From: Muribaculaceae bacterium
GTDB lineage: Bacteria; Bacteroidota; Bacteroidia; Bacteroidales; Muribaculaceae
NCBI GenBank assembly: GCA_017624155.1
Contig: JAGANS010000065.1
Coordinates: 1-48,991 of the forward strand
Reading direction: 5' to 3'
DNA length: 48,991 nt
Shown here one piece after another: positions 26,181 through 33,961 of this stretch. The notes under the pieces are model-generated. The model did not search any database, was not told where the DNA came from, and worked only from the letters and a program-made list of their open reading frames with translations. The position numbers and the translations under genes are program-made. Positions within the stretch are counted from its first letter, which is position 1, and each line of letters begins with the position of its first letter.

Positions 26181-28435
26181 AATTTCTGAAGGAGGCTGTC
26201 GATGTAAAGGAACGCGGGGATTGAACGCATGATGACAATATCGTATATCTGCTCGCCTGTAAGACGGTTGTAAGCCACCAGATCGGTATGTATCATACGC
26301 GACTTGAGTTCTTTCTTTGAGTCTTTGCTTCTAAGTTTCTCCCAGCGGGCATCGGGCGAGTAAGGCACCGGGCTGAAACCGAGCAGCAACTGCTCGAGCA
26401 CCCAGCGGTTGTGCTCGGTATAAGCAAGGGCATCTATAATACTCTTAGCCTCGGGTGTATCGTCGGGCAGCAGGGCATCGGCGGGTATGATACCGTAGAC
26501 ACGTATGGCATTGTTGATGGCGTTGGCGCAATATACATTGCTCCACTTCATAAGGATTGAACTCTTGCCGGGGCCGGCATTGGCAATCGAGCGCCAGTGA
26601 TTCTCTATCACATTGGCCATGCCCGCAACGCCAAATTCCTCGAGCTTATCGGGCAGAGGAATGTTTTTGTCGATAAGTGTATATGTATATGCTATGATCT
26701 TGGGAATCGTGCGGTCGACGCGCGACAGGTAATCGCAGTCCTCGGCCATGCCGAAAGCACGCAGACGCTCAAACTTGGCTGTTTCTGCTCCGGTCATGCC
26801 ATTGGAAATTAGATCGATCAGGGCGCTTGTCTCGTTCTGCTGCACAAGTATCTCCTGAGCATCGACGTATACAGAATCATAGAGACACATGGCCGCCGAG
26901 GTCGATTCGGAGGTCACAGGCAGGCATATAGCCAGTGTTGTGATGCTCGCGCGGGGCGAATCCTTGTCGGCGGCGGCATCGCGGATATACTGCTGGATAG
27001 AGGGCAAGGCCACGTCGCCCTCAATGAACTCCCAGTCGATATCCATCATGTCGTCGCCGAGGAAGTGGCCTCCATCGGGCTCATATATGCCATAGAAGGG
27101 CGAGCCGGCCTCGGGGTCGCGCAGCGGATCGGTCCAGGGAAAGTGCGGATTGGGACACTCCATATCGGCCTGCGTATCGTACATCGACGGACCGTGATAG
27201 AGGGGCCCCGGTGTATTGTCGGCCTGAATGTAGCGCCAGCGGGCGAGCTGGAACAGCTCCTTGAAACGGCCCATGAAATATTGCATCTCGCGGCGGGCGT
27301 TGCGGTCGATGAAGGTGATGAGTGTGCGAGGTCGGCCCACAGCGGGATTGGCATTGTTGGTATAGTGGGCGATATGCGCGGCCTCGATGGCGAGCGCCAT
27401 GCCCATCTTGGACATGCCGACTATGATGAGGTGGACACGCTTGCCCGAGTCGAATGGAAGGCCCTTCTCGCCGTCGAGCGGAATATACCGGTGTGAATCG
27501 CCCGGCACAGGTATGAGCACCTGCTGCGCCCATGTCTCGTAAAGACTGAAGGGGATGAAGTTGTAGCCCGATACCTCGCCGAGGTTGAGGTCGGTGGCCT
27601 GGAAGGCATTGAACGTGGCCTGATACTCGAACATGACATGGACAGGTATGAGCTGCTCGGGAGTATCCGTAAGTTCGCGCTTGGCGGCAAGCTCCTTTGC
27701 GGCGACACCACCGGCCGATGTAATCAGCGACCAGCACTTCATGTTGAGGGCATCGTGACTGGTGCCGTCGAGCAGGAATGTCTCGCCGATAATGAAGATC
27801 TCACGAGCATTGGGCAGATTGAGCTGTTCGAGGTCGAGAGGCGAGGTGCGCTCGCCGGCATATATTATTATATGCGCCATCTCCTCGGCCGACATAAGGG
27901 CATCGATCTCCTTGCGCAGACGCTCCACGGAACGCTTTGTCTGAATGAGAATGAAATCGTAATCATGGCGGTCGTAAAGCTGACGGACAAGGCGCGGCGT
28001 CATGGTGTGGCCGCCGATGACGACGGCAAAGTTGTGACTGCGGGCCACGCTGCCATAACGTGCTTCGCCGGTGACGAAGCGCTCGCGCCGGTTGGATATC
28101 CAGTTGACAAGTACGGTAAGCAGCACGCCGTTGAGCACAAACATGCCGAAGAGATTAAGAAGGACGACGGCAAACCAGTCCCAACCTGTATAATCGCCGG
28201 GAGATTCACCGAAATACGGATTGGTGAGGTCGACAAAGGCATGCCCGAATATCCATTCGCCTTTGGCAGCTCCCCAAAATTTAAGTAAATGGGCTAAGCC
28301 CCAAAACATCAGAAAGCCCAATATGGTAGCACCGGCTGTCCATACGAGCAGTATCTTGAAGTCGCCCGACATAAGGCGGTCGAACCACAGGAAGTCGAAC
28401 TTCCTTACTCCACGGCGGATCTTGTTGTTCTTCAT
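26177..28435 (-). CDS. Channel-like protein: 2 TM helices, tandem Rossmann/RCK-like domains, C-terminal RyR-like domain
   Basis: 752 residues. Two hydrophobic helices (about 27-50 and 87-112) enclose a loop with no K+ channel TVGYG filter (it holds DLTNPYFGESPGDY). A basic linker (NRRERF) leads into a Rossmann-type domain from 134 (FAVVIGGHTMTPRLVRQL), and a second one starts at 332 (VHLIIVGMSKMGMALAIEAA). This TM-loop-TM plus tandem RCK plan resembles CASTOR/POLLUX-type channels. The C terminus (about 665-745: AYTEHNRW at 671-678, then HTDLVAYNRL) is a diverged RyR domain. It overlaps both operon neighbours by ATGA. Likely an inner-membrane, ligand-gated ion channel; ion and ligand are unknown. 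Confidence 0.75.
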   Translation of the reverse strand: MKNNKIRRGVRKFDFLWFDRLMSGDFKILLVWTAGATILGFLMFWGLAHLLKFWGAAKGEWIFGHAFVDLTNPYFGESPGDYTGWDWFAVVLLNLFGMFVLNGVLLTVLVNWISNRRERFVTGEARYGSVARSHNFAVVIGGHTMTPRLVRQLYDRHDYDFILIQTKRSVERLRKEIDALMSAEEMAHIIIYAGERTSPLDLEQLNLPNAREIFIIGETFLLDGTSHDALNMKCWSLITSAGGVAAKELAAKRELTDTPEQLIPVHVMFEYQATFNAFQATDLNLGEVSGYNFIPFSLYETWAQQVLIPVPGDSHRYIPLDGEKGLPFDSGKRVHLIIVGMSKMGMALAIEAAHIAHYTNNANPAVGRPRTLITFIDRNARREMQYFMGRFKELFQLARWRYIQADNTPGPLYHGPSMYDTQADMECPNPHFPWTDPLRDPEAGSPFYGIYEPDGGHFLGDDMMDIDWEFIEGDVALPSIQQYIRDAAADKDSPRASITTLAICLPVTSESTSAAMCLYDSVYVDAQEILVQQNETSALIDLISNGMTGAETAKFERLRAFGMAEDCDYLSRVDRTIPKIIAYTYTLIDKNIPLPDKLEEFGVAGMANVIENHWRSIANAGPGKSSILMKWSNVYCANAINNAIRVYGIIPADALLPDDTPEAKSIIDALAYTEHNRWVLEQLLLGFSPVPYSPDARWEKLRSKDSKKELKSRMIHTDLVAYNRLTGEQIYDIVIMRSIPAFLYIDSLLQKL

Positions 28436-29793
28436 TTTCCTATTTCAACAATCTGAATATTCTTAAGACGCAGGCGGGCGTCGAGATAGCGGGCCAGTTC
28501 CTGACGCCGGGGCGCCGTCATCGGCGAGGAAAAGCGTACGAGCGCCACACTGAGTGTATCGAGCCGTGTAGTGTCGGCCTGCGCCATCACCGGATGCGTT
28601 ATGGCAATATCGCGTACCTGCGGGAACACTACCCTCAGCTCGGGGATAAGAGTCGAGGCAACCGAGTCGGCGGCTCCGGCACGGCTTATGACGGCCTTGA
28701 GCGAATCGATGGCGGCCTGCTTGTCGGCAATCATGGCCTGTGACATCTGATATATGTCGCGGAGGCTCGCCCCGGCCATTGAGGCTGCATCCATGGCGCC
28801 GCTGCCGTTGCCCTGCACGATATTGAGAGTAGTGCCGCCGAGGCCGTAGAATCGCAGACGCGACGACAGGGCAAGCATAAGCGAATCCTGCGGCAGGGGA
28901 CGGCCGATAAGCGTCACTGTGATCTGCGAACCCTTGCGGCTCCAGTCGGCAGTGGTAGTAAGGACATGAGTGTCGGGGAATACACATTCCTCCTTGACAA
29001 AGCGGTCGGCATTAATCTGGAAACGCGACTGGCAGAACATATTGTAAGTAAGATAAATCGAGGGCAGCAAGGTAAGCACCGACACTATGTAGATCCAGCG
29101 GCGTACCCTGCGGCCGCGGGTAGGATCATCGCTCGGAGCACCTTTATACTTCATGCACTTGACACCGATGAAGGTAGCCAGGCAAATGAATATCGAGTTG
29201 ATAAGAAACAGATACAGAGCACCGAAGAAGTAATGAGGCTGCCATGTGGCCAGGCCATAGCCCACGGTGCACAACGGCGGCATAAGGGCTGTGGCAATGG
29301 CTACGCCGGGAATGACATTGCCCTTTGACCTTGAGCCGATGGCCATGATGCCCGCCGCACCGCCGAAAAATCCTATGAGCACATCATAAATTGTGGGCGA
29401 CGTGCGGGCCAGCAATTCAGAATGCCCCTGCTCCACCGGTGATATGAGAAAATACAGAGCCGAGGTGATGATAGAGAATCCGGCAGCCATGGTGAGATTG
29501 CGCAGTGAGCGCTTCAGCAGCTCATAATCATGAATACCCACGGCGAGGCCCAGACCGATAATCGGACCCATCAGAGGCGAGATGAGCATAGCGCCGATAA
29601 TCACTGCGGTGGAATTGGTATTAAGGCCAAGCGACGCGATAAATATGGCGATGATAAGGATTATCATATTTGTGCCGCGGAACGACACACCCTCGCGGAT
29701 CGACTCCTCGGCCTCGGCCTGAGAGACCAGATAAGGAGTAAGAGTGAAATAGTCGACAAGATATGTCCGCAGCCGGTTGATGAAGGTATTCAT
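28432..29793 (-). CDS. DUF389 (TIGR00341-type) membrane protein
   Basis: 453 residues. The DUF389 core spans about 40-215 with GAMLISPLMGPIIG (67-80), the glycine-rich GFFGGAAGIMAIGSRSKGN and IATALMPPL (166-174). Another helix near 234-253 is followed by a 200-residue extramembrane part, helical around 330-370. DUF389 proteins are conserved membrane proteins without an established function. It is the first gene of the operon, overlapping the channel-like gene by ATGA, and has a -7 box at 29824-29817. Its pairing with RCK and RyR modules suggests a partner in ion or osmotic signalling, which is inference. Confidence 0.85.
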   Translation of the reverse strand: MNTFINRLRTYLVDYFTLTPYLVSQAEAEESIREGVSFRGTNMIILIIAIFIASLGLNTNSTAVIIGAMLISPLMGPIIGLGLAVGIHDYELLKRSLRNLTMAAGFSIITSALYFLISPVEQGHSELLARTSPTIYDVLIGFFGGAAGIMAIGSRSKGNVIPGVAIATALMPPLCTVGYGLATWQPHYFFGALYLFLINSIFICLATFIGVKCMKYKGAPSDDPTRGRRVRRWIYIVSVLTLLPSIYLTYNMFCQSRFQINADRFVKEECVFPDTHVLTTTADWSRKGSQITVTLIGRPLPQDSLMLALSSRLRFYGLGGTTLNIVQGNGSGAMDAASMAGASLRDIYQMSQAMIADKQAAIDSLKAVISRAGAADSVASTLIPELRVVFPQVRDIAITHPVMAQADTTRLDTLSVALVRFSSPMTAPRRQELARYLDARLRLKNIQIVEIGK

Positions 29794-29816
29794 ATCAGGA
29801 TGAAGTTTTTACTTGA

Positions 29817-29824
29817 CAAAGATA
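29817..29824 (-). promoter_or_regulatory. -7 box for the DUF389-channel-RyR operon
   Basis: The minus strand reads TATCTTTG (TAnnTTTG), 23 bases before the DUF389 ATG. No TTG at a proper -33 distance. Confidence 0.5.
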
Positions 29825-29867
29825 CAATATTATTATAGAATTTATGTGTAAAGAGGAAAAAAATTGC

Positions 29868-29875
29868 TAATTTTG
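29868..29875 (+). promoter_or_regulatory. -7 box abutting the DUF2284 gene start
   Basis: TAATTTTG (TAnnTTTG) ends 4 bases before the GTG at 29880 and 16 bases before the in-frame ATG at 29892. It is divergent from the box at 29817-29824. Confidence 0.5.
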
Positions 29876-29879
29876 CCTT

Positions 29880-30458
29880 GTGAAAGACTATATGGAGCAC
29901 TACACGTCCTACATTAAAACAATCGACGCACATGATTTTGCACAGCGCTACCGCAATGCCGCATATTTTGAAGGTCTGTGCCGCCAATGTCCCAATTACG
30001 GGCGTCGCTGGGGCTGTCCGCCTATAGGCTCCGACTGCCCCGACATACAGCCATTCAGATATGTGACACTGCTGCTGGTAAAGATTGACATAAAACAGGG
30101 AACGCCTGCCGATACGGCAACCCTCGAACCGATAATACGGTCTGCGCGTGAACTGTTCGAGCCGCGGCTACTCAAGGCCGAGCGCGACCTTGACGGGAGA
30201 GCATGCCTGTTTACCGGCATGTGTCCGCACTGCCCCGGGCTGGAGTGTGCACGTGTCAGCGGCGAGCCGTGCCGCCATCCCGGGCTGGTGCGTCCGTCGC
30301 TCGAAGCCCTCGGCTTCAACCTCGACGCCACTGCCCGCGATATATTCGGCATACCGATGCAATGGTGCCGCGACGGCCAGGCTCCACCCTATCTCACCCT
30401 CGTCGGCGGTGTATTCCACAACGAGGAACATGCAAACGAAAGATTTGGATACAAATAA
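29880..30458 (+). CDS. DUF2284 cysteine-rich, probably metal-binding protein
   Basis: 192 residues from a GTG at 29880; the in-frame ATG at 29892 is an alternative giving 188 residues. CRQCPNYGRRWGCPP is the DUF2284 hallmark, with further cysteines in CLFTGMCPHCPGLECARVSG and near the C terminus (MQWCRDG). The many Cys-x2-Cys pairs suggest a metal or Fe-S site. The biochemical role is not established. It is cytoplasmic, divergent from the DUF389 operon, and 82 bases before the NagB/PIG-L gene, which has its own promoter. Confidence 0.85.
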   Translation: MKDYMEHYTSYIKTIDAHDFAQRYRNAAYFEGLCRQCPNYGRRWGCPPIGSDCPDIQPFRYVTLLLVKIDIKQGTPADTATLEPIIRSARELFEPRLLKAERDLDGRACLFTGMCPHCPGLECARVSGEPCRHPGLVRPSLEALGFNLDATARDIFGIPMQWCRDGQAPPYLTLVGGVFHNEEHANERFGYK

Positions 30459-30480
30459 AATATTTTTACACAATTTTAAT

Positions 30481-30510
30481 TTGACCGCTCAGAAATTATA
30501 ATTACATTTG
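30481..30510 (+). promoter_or_regulatory. Canonical Bacteroidetes promoter for the NagB/PIG-L gene
   Basis: TTG at 30481-30483, 19 bases, then TACATTTG at 30503-30510. The leader would be about 26 bases to the ATG at 30541. Confidence 0.75.
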
Positions 30511-30540
30511 CAACAAAGTTAAAACAACTAAATACCTGAA

Positions 30541-32520
30541 ATGAAAACCGATTTAAGTTCACAGATCAAGCTGGACCGGGTAGCCCGCAAGCTTTACCAT
30601 CCCGATAATGAGATCGAGCTCGCCGCTCTAACCCGTGAAGAGAAGATCAACACCTACATCTTCGAGACCGCAAACGACGGCGGCGAATATCTCGCCGGCC
30701 AGATTGCCCGTTACATCAACCGCTTTGTAGCCGAAAAAGGCAAATGCGTCCTCGCCCTTGGCGCCGGCACAAGCACACACAGCGCATACGCCGCCCTCAT
30801 CAGGATGTACAAGGAAGGCAAAGTCGACTTCTCGAACGTGATTGTCTACAACATCAGCGAGTTCTTCCCACTCACGCCCGAAGGCCCCTCGACAATGCGC
30901 CGCCTCAACGAGGTATTCCTCAAGCACGTGAACCTCAAGCCCGAAAACATCCGCACGATCGATCCCTCGATCACCAAGGAGACAATGTATGAATACTGCC
31001 GCGCCTACGAAGAATCCATCGAGGCCGAGGGCGGTATCCAGGTAACCGTATGCGAGGCCGGTCCCAACGGATCGCTGGCCTTCAACGAGCCGGGCAGCAC
31101 GCCCAGCACACTGTGCCGACTGGTGCTTCTCAGCAACGACAGCCGCCACTATATCGCCAGCGAATACAAATGCGACGAGGCTCCCACCACAGCCATCACC
31201 CTGGGCATGGACAACATCCTGCACTCGCGCCGTGTACTCACCTGCGGCTGGGGCGAAAACCGCGCCGCCATCATCAAGGCCGCAGTCGAAGGACCGTGCA
31301 CAAGCCAGGTACCCGCATCGCTGCTTCAGGCACACCCTCACACCAAACTCGTCATCGACCTGCCCGCAGCCGACGACCTGACACGCATCAGCCAGCCCTG
31401 GCGCGTTACGTCCTGCGAATGGAACGACAAGCTCGTGCGCCGCGCAATCGTATGGCTCTGCCAGCTCACCGGCAAGCCCATCCTCAAGCTCACCGACAAA
31501 GACTACAATGACGCAGGCCTCGGCGAGCTGCTCGCTATCTACGGCTCGGCATACAACGTCAACATCATGGTGTTCAACGCACTGCAGCACACCATCACCG
31601 GCTGGCCCGGCGGCAAGCCCGATGCCGACGACACTTATCGTCCCGAGCGCGCCAAGCCTTATCCCAAGCGTGTGATCGTATTCTCGCCCCACCCCGATGA
31701 CGACGTTATCTCGATGGGCGGTACCCTGAAGCGCCTCGTCGACCAGAAGCACGACGTGCATGTTGCATACGAGACATCGGGCAATATCGCCGTCGGTGAC
31801 GAGGACATGATGCGCTACTTCCTGATGATGGACAAGATCGCACCCATGTTTGGCTTCGACACCGAGGGCTATGAGCACCTCAGCAAGGAGGTCCGCGAAT
31901 TCGTGGCCAATAAGAAATCCGGCGAAATGGATATAGCCGACATCCGCGAAATCAAGACAATGATCCGCCAGGCCGAAGCCACCATCGCCTGCAACTATAT
32001 CGGCGTGAAGCCCGGCCACATCCACTTCCTGCGCCTGCCCTTCTACGAGACCGGTACCATCAAGAAAGGAGATCTCGCCGAGCGCGACGTCAACATTGTG
32101 AAGAAGCTCCTTGAAGACGTGAAGCCCCACCAGATATTCGTAGCCGGCGACCTGGCTGACCCCCACGGCACCCACAAGGTGTGCACCGATGCCGTTCTCG
32201 CCGCTATCGACGAACTGAAAGACGAGCCCTGGATGCAGGACTGCCGTATATGGATGTACCGCGGTGCATGGGCTGAATGGGAAATAGACCACATCGAGAT
32301 GGCGGTGCCTATCAGCCCCGAGCAGCTCCGCTTCAAGCGCAACTCTATCCTCAAACACCAGTCGCAGATGGAGAACGCCCCCTTCCTCGGCGACGACGAC
32401 CGTCTGTTCTGGCAGCGTGCCGAGGAGCGCAACCGTGCTACCGCAGCCCTCTATGAGAGCCTCGGTCTCGCATCCTACGAGGCAATGGAAGCCTTTGTGG
32501 AATACAAGCCTATCCGATAA
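30541..32520 (+). CDS. NagB-like domain fused to PIG-L/LmbE deacetylase domain
   Basis: 659 residues, similar in plan to the Bacteroides protein BT_0258 (putative glucosamine-6-phosphate deaminase-like). The N-terminal half has the NagB fold (phosphate loop GAGTSTHSAY; FNEPGS at 181-186), but the catalytic positions differ: NMDEY is NISEF (S106 for Asp), and the DGH motif is N176-G177-S178; only E183 is kept. The C-terminal half is a PIG-L domain with an intact zinc motif SPHPDDD (H384, D386, D387) and HGTHK near residue 542. It may thus act as an N-deacetylase with a sugar-phosphate-binding regulatory domain. It has a consensus promoter and a terminator, so it is monocistronic. Confidence 0.87.
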   Translation: MKTDLSSQIKLDRVARKLYHPDNEIELAALTREEKINTYIFETANDGGEYLAGQIARYINRFVAEKGKCVLALGAGTSTHSAYAALIRMYKEGKVDFSNVIVYNISEFFPLTPEGPSTMRRLNEVFLKHVNLKPENIRTIDPSITKETMYEYCRAYEESIEAEGGIQVTVCEAGPNGSLAFNEPGSTPSTLCRLVLLSNDSRHYIASEYKCDEAPTTAITLGMDNILHSRRVLTCGWGENRAAIIKAAVEGPCTSQVPASLLQAHPHTKLVIDLPAADDLTRISQPWRVTSCEWNDKLVRRAIVWLCQLTGKPILKLTDKDYNDAGLGELLAIYGSAYNVNIMVFNALQHTITGWPGGKPDADDTYRPERAKPYPKRVIVFSPHPDDDVISMGGTLKRLVDQKHDVHVAYETSGNIAVGDEDMMRYFLMMDKIAPMFGFDTEGYEHLSKEVREFVANKKSGEMDIADIREIKTMIRQAEATIACNYIGVKPGHIHFLRLPFYETGTIKKGDLAERDVNIVKKLLEDVKPHQIFVAGDLADPHGTHKVCTDAVLAAIDELKDEPWMQDCRIWMYRGAWAEWEIDHIEMAVPISPEQLRFKRNSILKHQSQMENAPFLGDDDRLFWQRAEERNRATAALYESLGLASYEAMEAFVEYKPIR

Positions 32521-32545
32521 ATTCCGCTCTTAAATAAAAAAATTT

Positions 32546-32581
32546 CCGGCCCGTGAACCAAAATTCACGGGCCGGTGTTTT
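32546..32581 (+). terminator. Intrinsic terminator after the NagB/PIG-L gene
   Basis: A perfect 12-bp stem (CCGGCCCGTGAA / TTCACGGGCCGG) with a 6-base loop followed by TGTTTT. The MITE begins immediately after. Confidence 0.8.
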
Positions 32582-32582
32582 A

Positions 32583-32937
32583 GAGCCGGTTCGACAATAA
32601 ATGTTAACGTCAGGGCGGTCAATCGTTGAGTGATTTTCTTTATCTATTGAGGGAACGATGGGGCTCCATCGTGACCGAAAGAGATGAAGAAAAGTGCCAA
32701 CGAGTGACCGGGGCAAAGGTAACTTCCGTTCCGTCAAATGATTTGTGTTACTGATATATAACACGAGCCATGACATTTCTTCCTTTGATAAACACAAAAT
32801 TACCATCGCCTCGCATAGCGCGGGCGCTTTTCGGCCTGCTCGTCAGTCGTGTACGTCAAGTACACTCCCTCCTCACAGTCCAAAAATCACTCCCCGCCAT
32901 GCGACCCTGACGTTAACATTTATTGCCGAACCGGCTC
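32583..32937. mobile_element. 355-bp non-autonomous element (MITE) with 33-bp inverted repeats
   Basis: The 33-bp left end (32583-32615, starting GAGCCGGTTCG) is the reverse complement of the right end (32905-32937) with one mismatch (position 12). Both sides are flanked by TTA (32580-32582 and 32938-32940), a 3-base target duplication. The interior has no credible ORF and holds small palindromes (for example GTGTAC-5-GTACAC). The GAG end and TNA target resemble the IS1031 group of the IS5 family, from memory. It lies between a terminator and the glycerophosphodiesterase gene, so it disrupts no gene. Confidence 0.8.
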
Positions 32938-32973
32938 TTATACAGAAATGTGATTAATGATTGGTTTATATCT

Positions 32974-33006
32974 AACGTGGCGGCGCCGCGAGGCAGCTGC
33001 CACGTT
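32974..33006 (-). terminator. Hairpin after the glycerophosphodiesterase gene
   Basis: Arms AACGTGGC (32974-32981) and GCCACGTT (32999-33006) enclose a GC-rich loop, 11 bases after the stop of the minus-strand gene. There is no T-run on that strand, so termination is uncertain. Confidence 0.4.
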
Positions 33007-33017
33007 GGGTTTTATCA

Positions 33018-33923
33018 CTATTCGTGCATTCCTCGTGAGCGCAGATACCCGAGCAGGAAAGCCGGCCGGTCGCTCTGTATGATCGTGGCACCGTCGGCTA
33101 TAATCTTGCCATAAACGTCATCAGGGTTGCCGGCAAATGCGGCTTCATCGCACAGGCCGCCGTTGAGCGAGGGCCATAGCGTGTTCACCCACAGTTTGGA
33201 ACCGGAGGCAACCATGGCACGCATCATCTCATCGACAGCCGGGGTGCGCTCCTTCCAGCACAATTCATATGCCATCGGCACTATGCCGTCGCGTACATAA
33301 GCCTCATATAATGAGGGATTAGCGGCGTTGATCACCGGCATATAAAGCATATTGCCGCTGTGGGAGGCGAATTTTGCACCGACTTCGCCGGGCATACGCA
33401 CACCCTTGATGAGAGTTTCGCCGGTGACGCCGAGGGCATCAGTCACCGTGAGTGCCAGATCGTAGAAGTCATATCCCTTGTCGATATTCACCACAGCACG
33501 ATCCTTGCATACGGCAAGTGCATCGTAAAGTGTCGGCATGCGGCAGTCGGTGAGATTGCCATCGCTGTCCTTGAGGAACAGTGCTGAAATCTCGGCATAA
33601 GTGTGGTCACTGATCTTGCCGCTGCCATTTGTTGTGCGGTCGAGAGTGCGGTCATGGCTTACGACAAGCACCGAGTCGCTGGTGAGGGCTATGTCGAGTT
33701 CCACAATGTCGGCGCCCATATCGACGGCGCTCCTGATGGCGGCAAGCGAGTTTTCGGGATAATGACGCCAGTCGCCGCGGTGTGCGGCTACAAGGACGGT
33801 GCCGCTTACAGGCTTGTGCAGCTCGGCCACTATGCGCTGTGCACGTGTCGGTTGCGAGGTCTGCGCACTGGCAGTAACGAGCGAAAGTGCAATAAGGAGA
33901 ATGCAGATAATGTGTTTTTTCAT
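33018..33923 (-). CDS. Exported glycerophosphodiester phosphodiesterase
   Basis: Hydrolyses glycerophosphodiesters to glycerol-3-phosphate and an alcohol. 301 residues with a signal peptide (1-20, ending TASA), so probably periplasmic. The GDPD motifs are intact: AAHRGD (H48, R49), PEN (E57), VELDIALTSD (E75, D77) and VSHDRTLDRTTNG (H90). It ends with TAG, which shows amber is a true stop in this genome. It lies 38 bases after the PagL-like gene on the same strand and may be the last gene of that unit, linking it to lipid turnover. Confidence 0.93.
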   Translation of the reverse strand: MKKHIICILLIALSLVTASAQTSQPTRAQRIVAELHKPVSGTVLVAAHRGDWRHYPENSLAAIRSAVDMGADIVELDIALTSDSVLVVSHDRTLDRTTNGSGKISDHTYAEISALFLKDSDGNLTDCRMPTLYDALAVCKDRAVVNIDKGYDFYDLALTVTDALGVTGETLIKGVRMPGEVGAKFASHSGNMLYMPVINAANPSLYEAYVRDGIVPMAYELCWKERTPAVDEMMRAMVASGSKLWVNTLWPSLNGGLCDEAAFAGNPDDVYGKIIADGATIIQSDRPAFLLGYLRSRGMHE

Positions 33924-33961
33924 ATTTCAGTTTTTAAGGTAAGAGCTTGTTTAAAAATAAA

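Noticed and set aside
30628..32358. 576-codon open frame on the minus strand
   Set aside because: It is the antisense shadow of the NagB/PIG-L fusion. Its translation is rich in His, Val and Gly without recognisable motifs, and the plus-strand gene has a consensus promoter, known domains and a terminator.
32510..32806. 98-codon minus-strand frame across the MITE end
   Set aside because: It crosses the NagB/PIG-L terminator and the inverted repeat, has mixed composition, and cannot be a transposase at this size.
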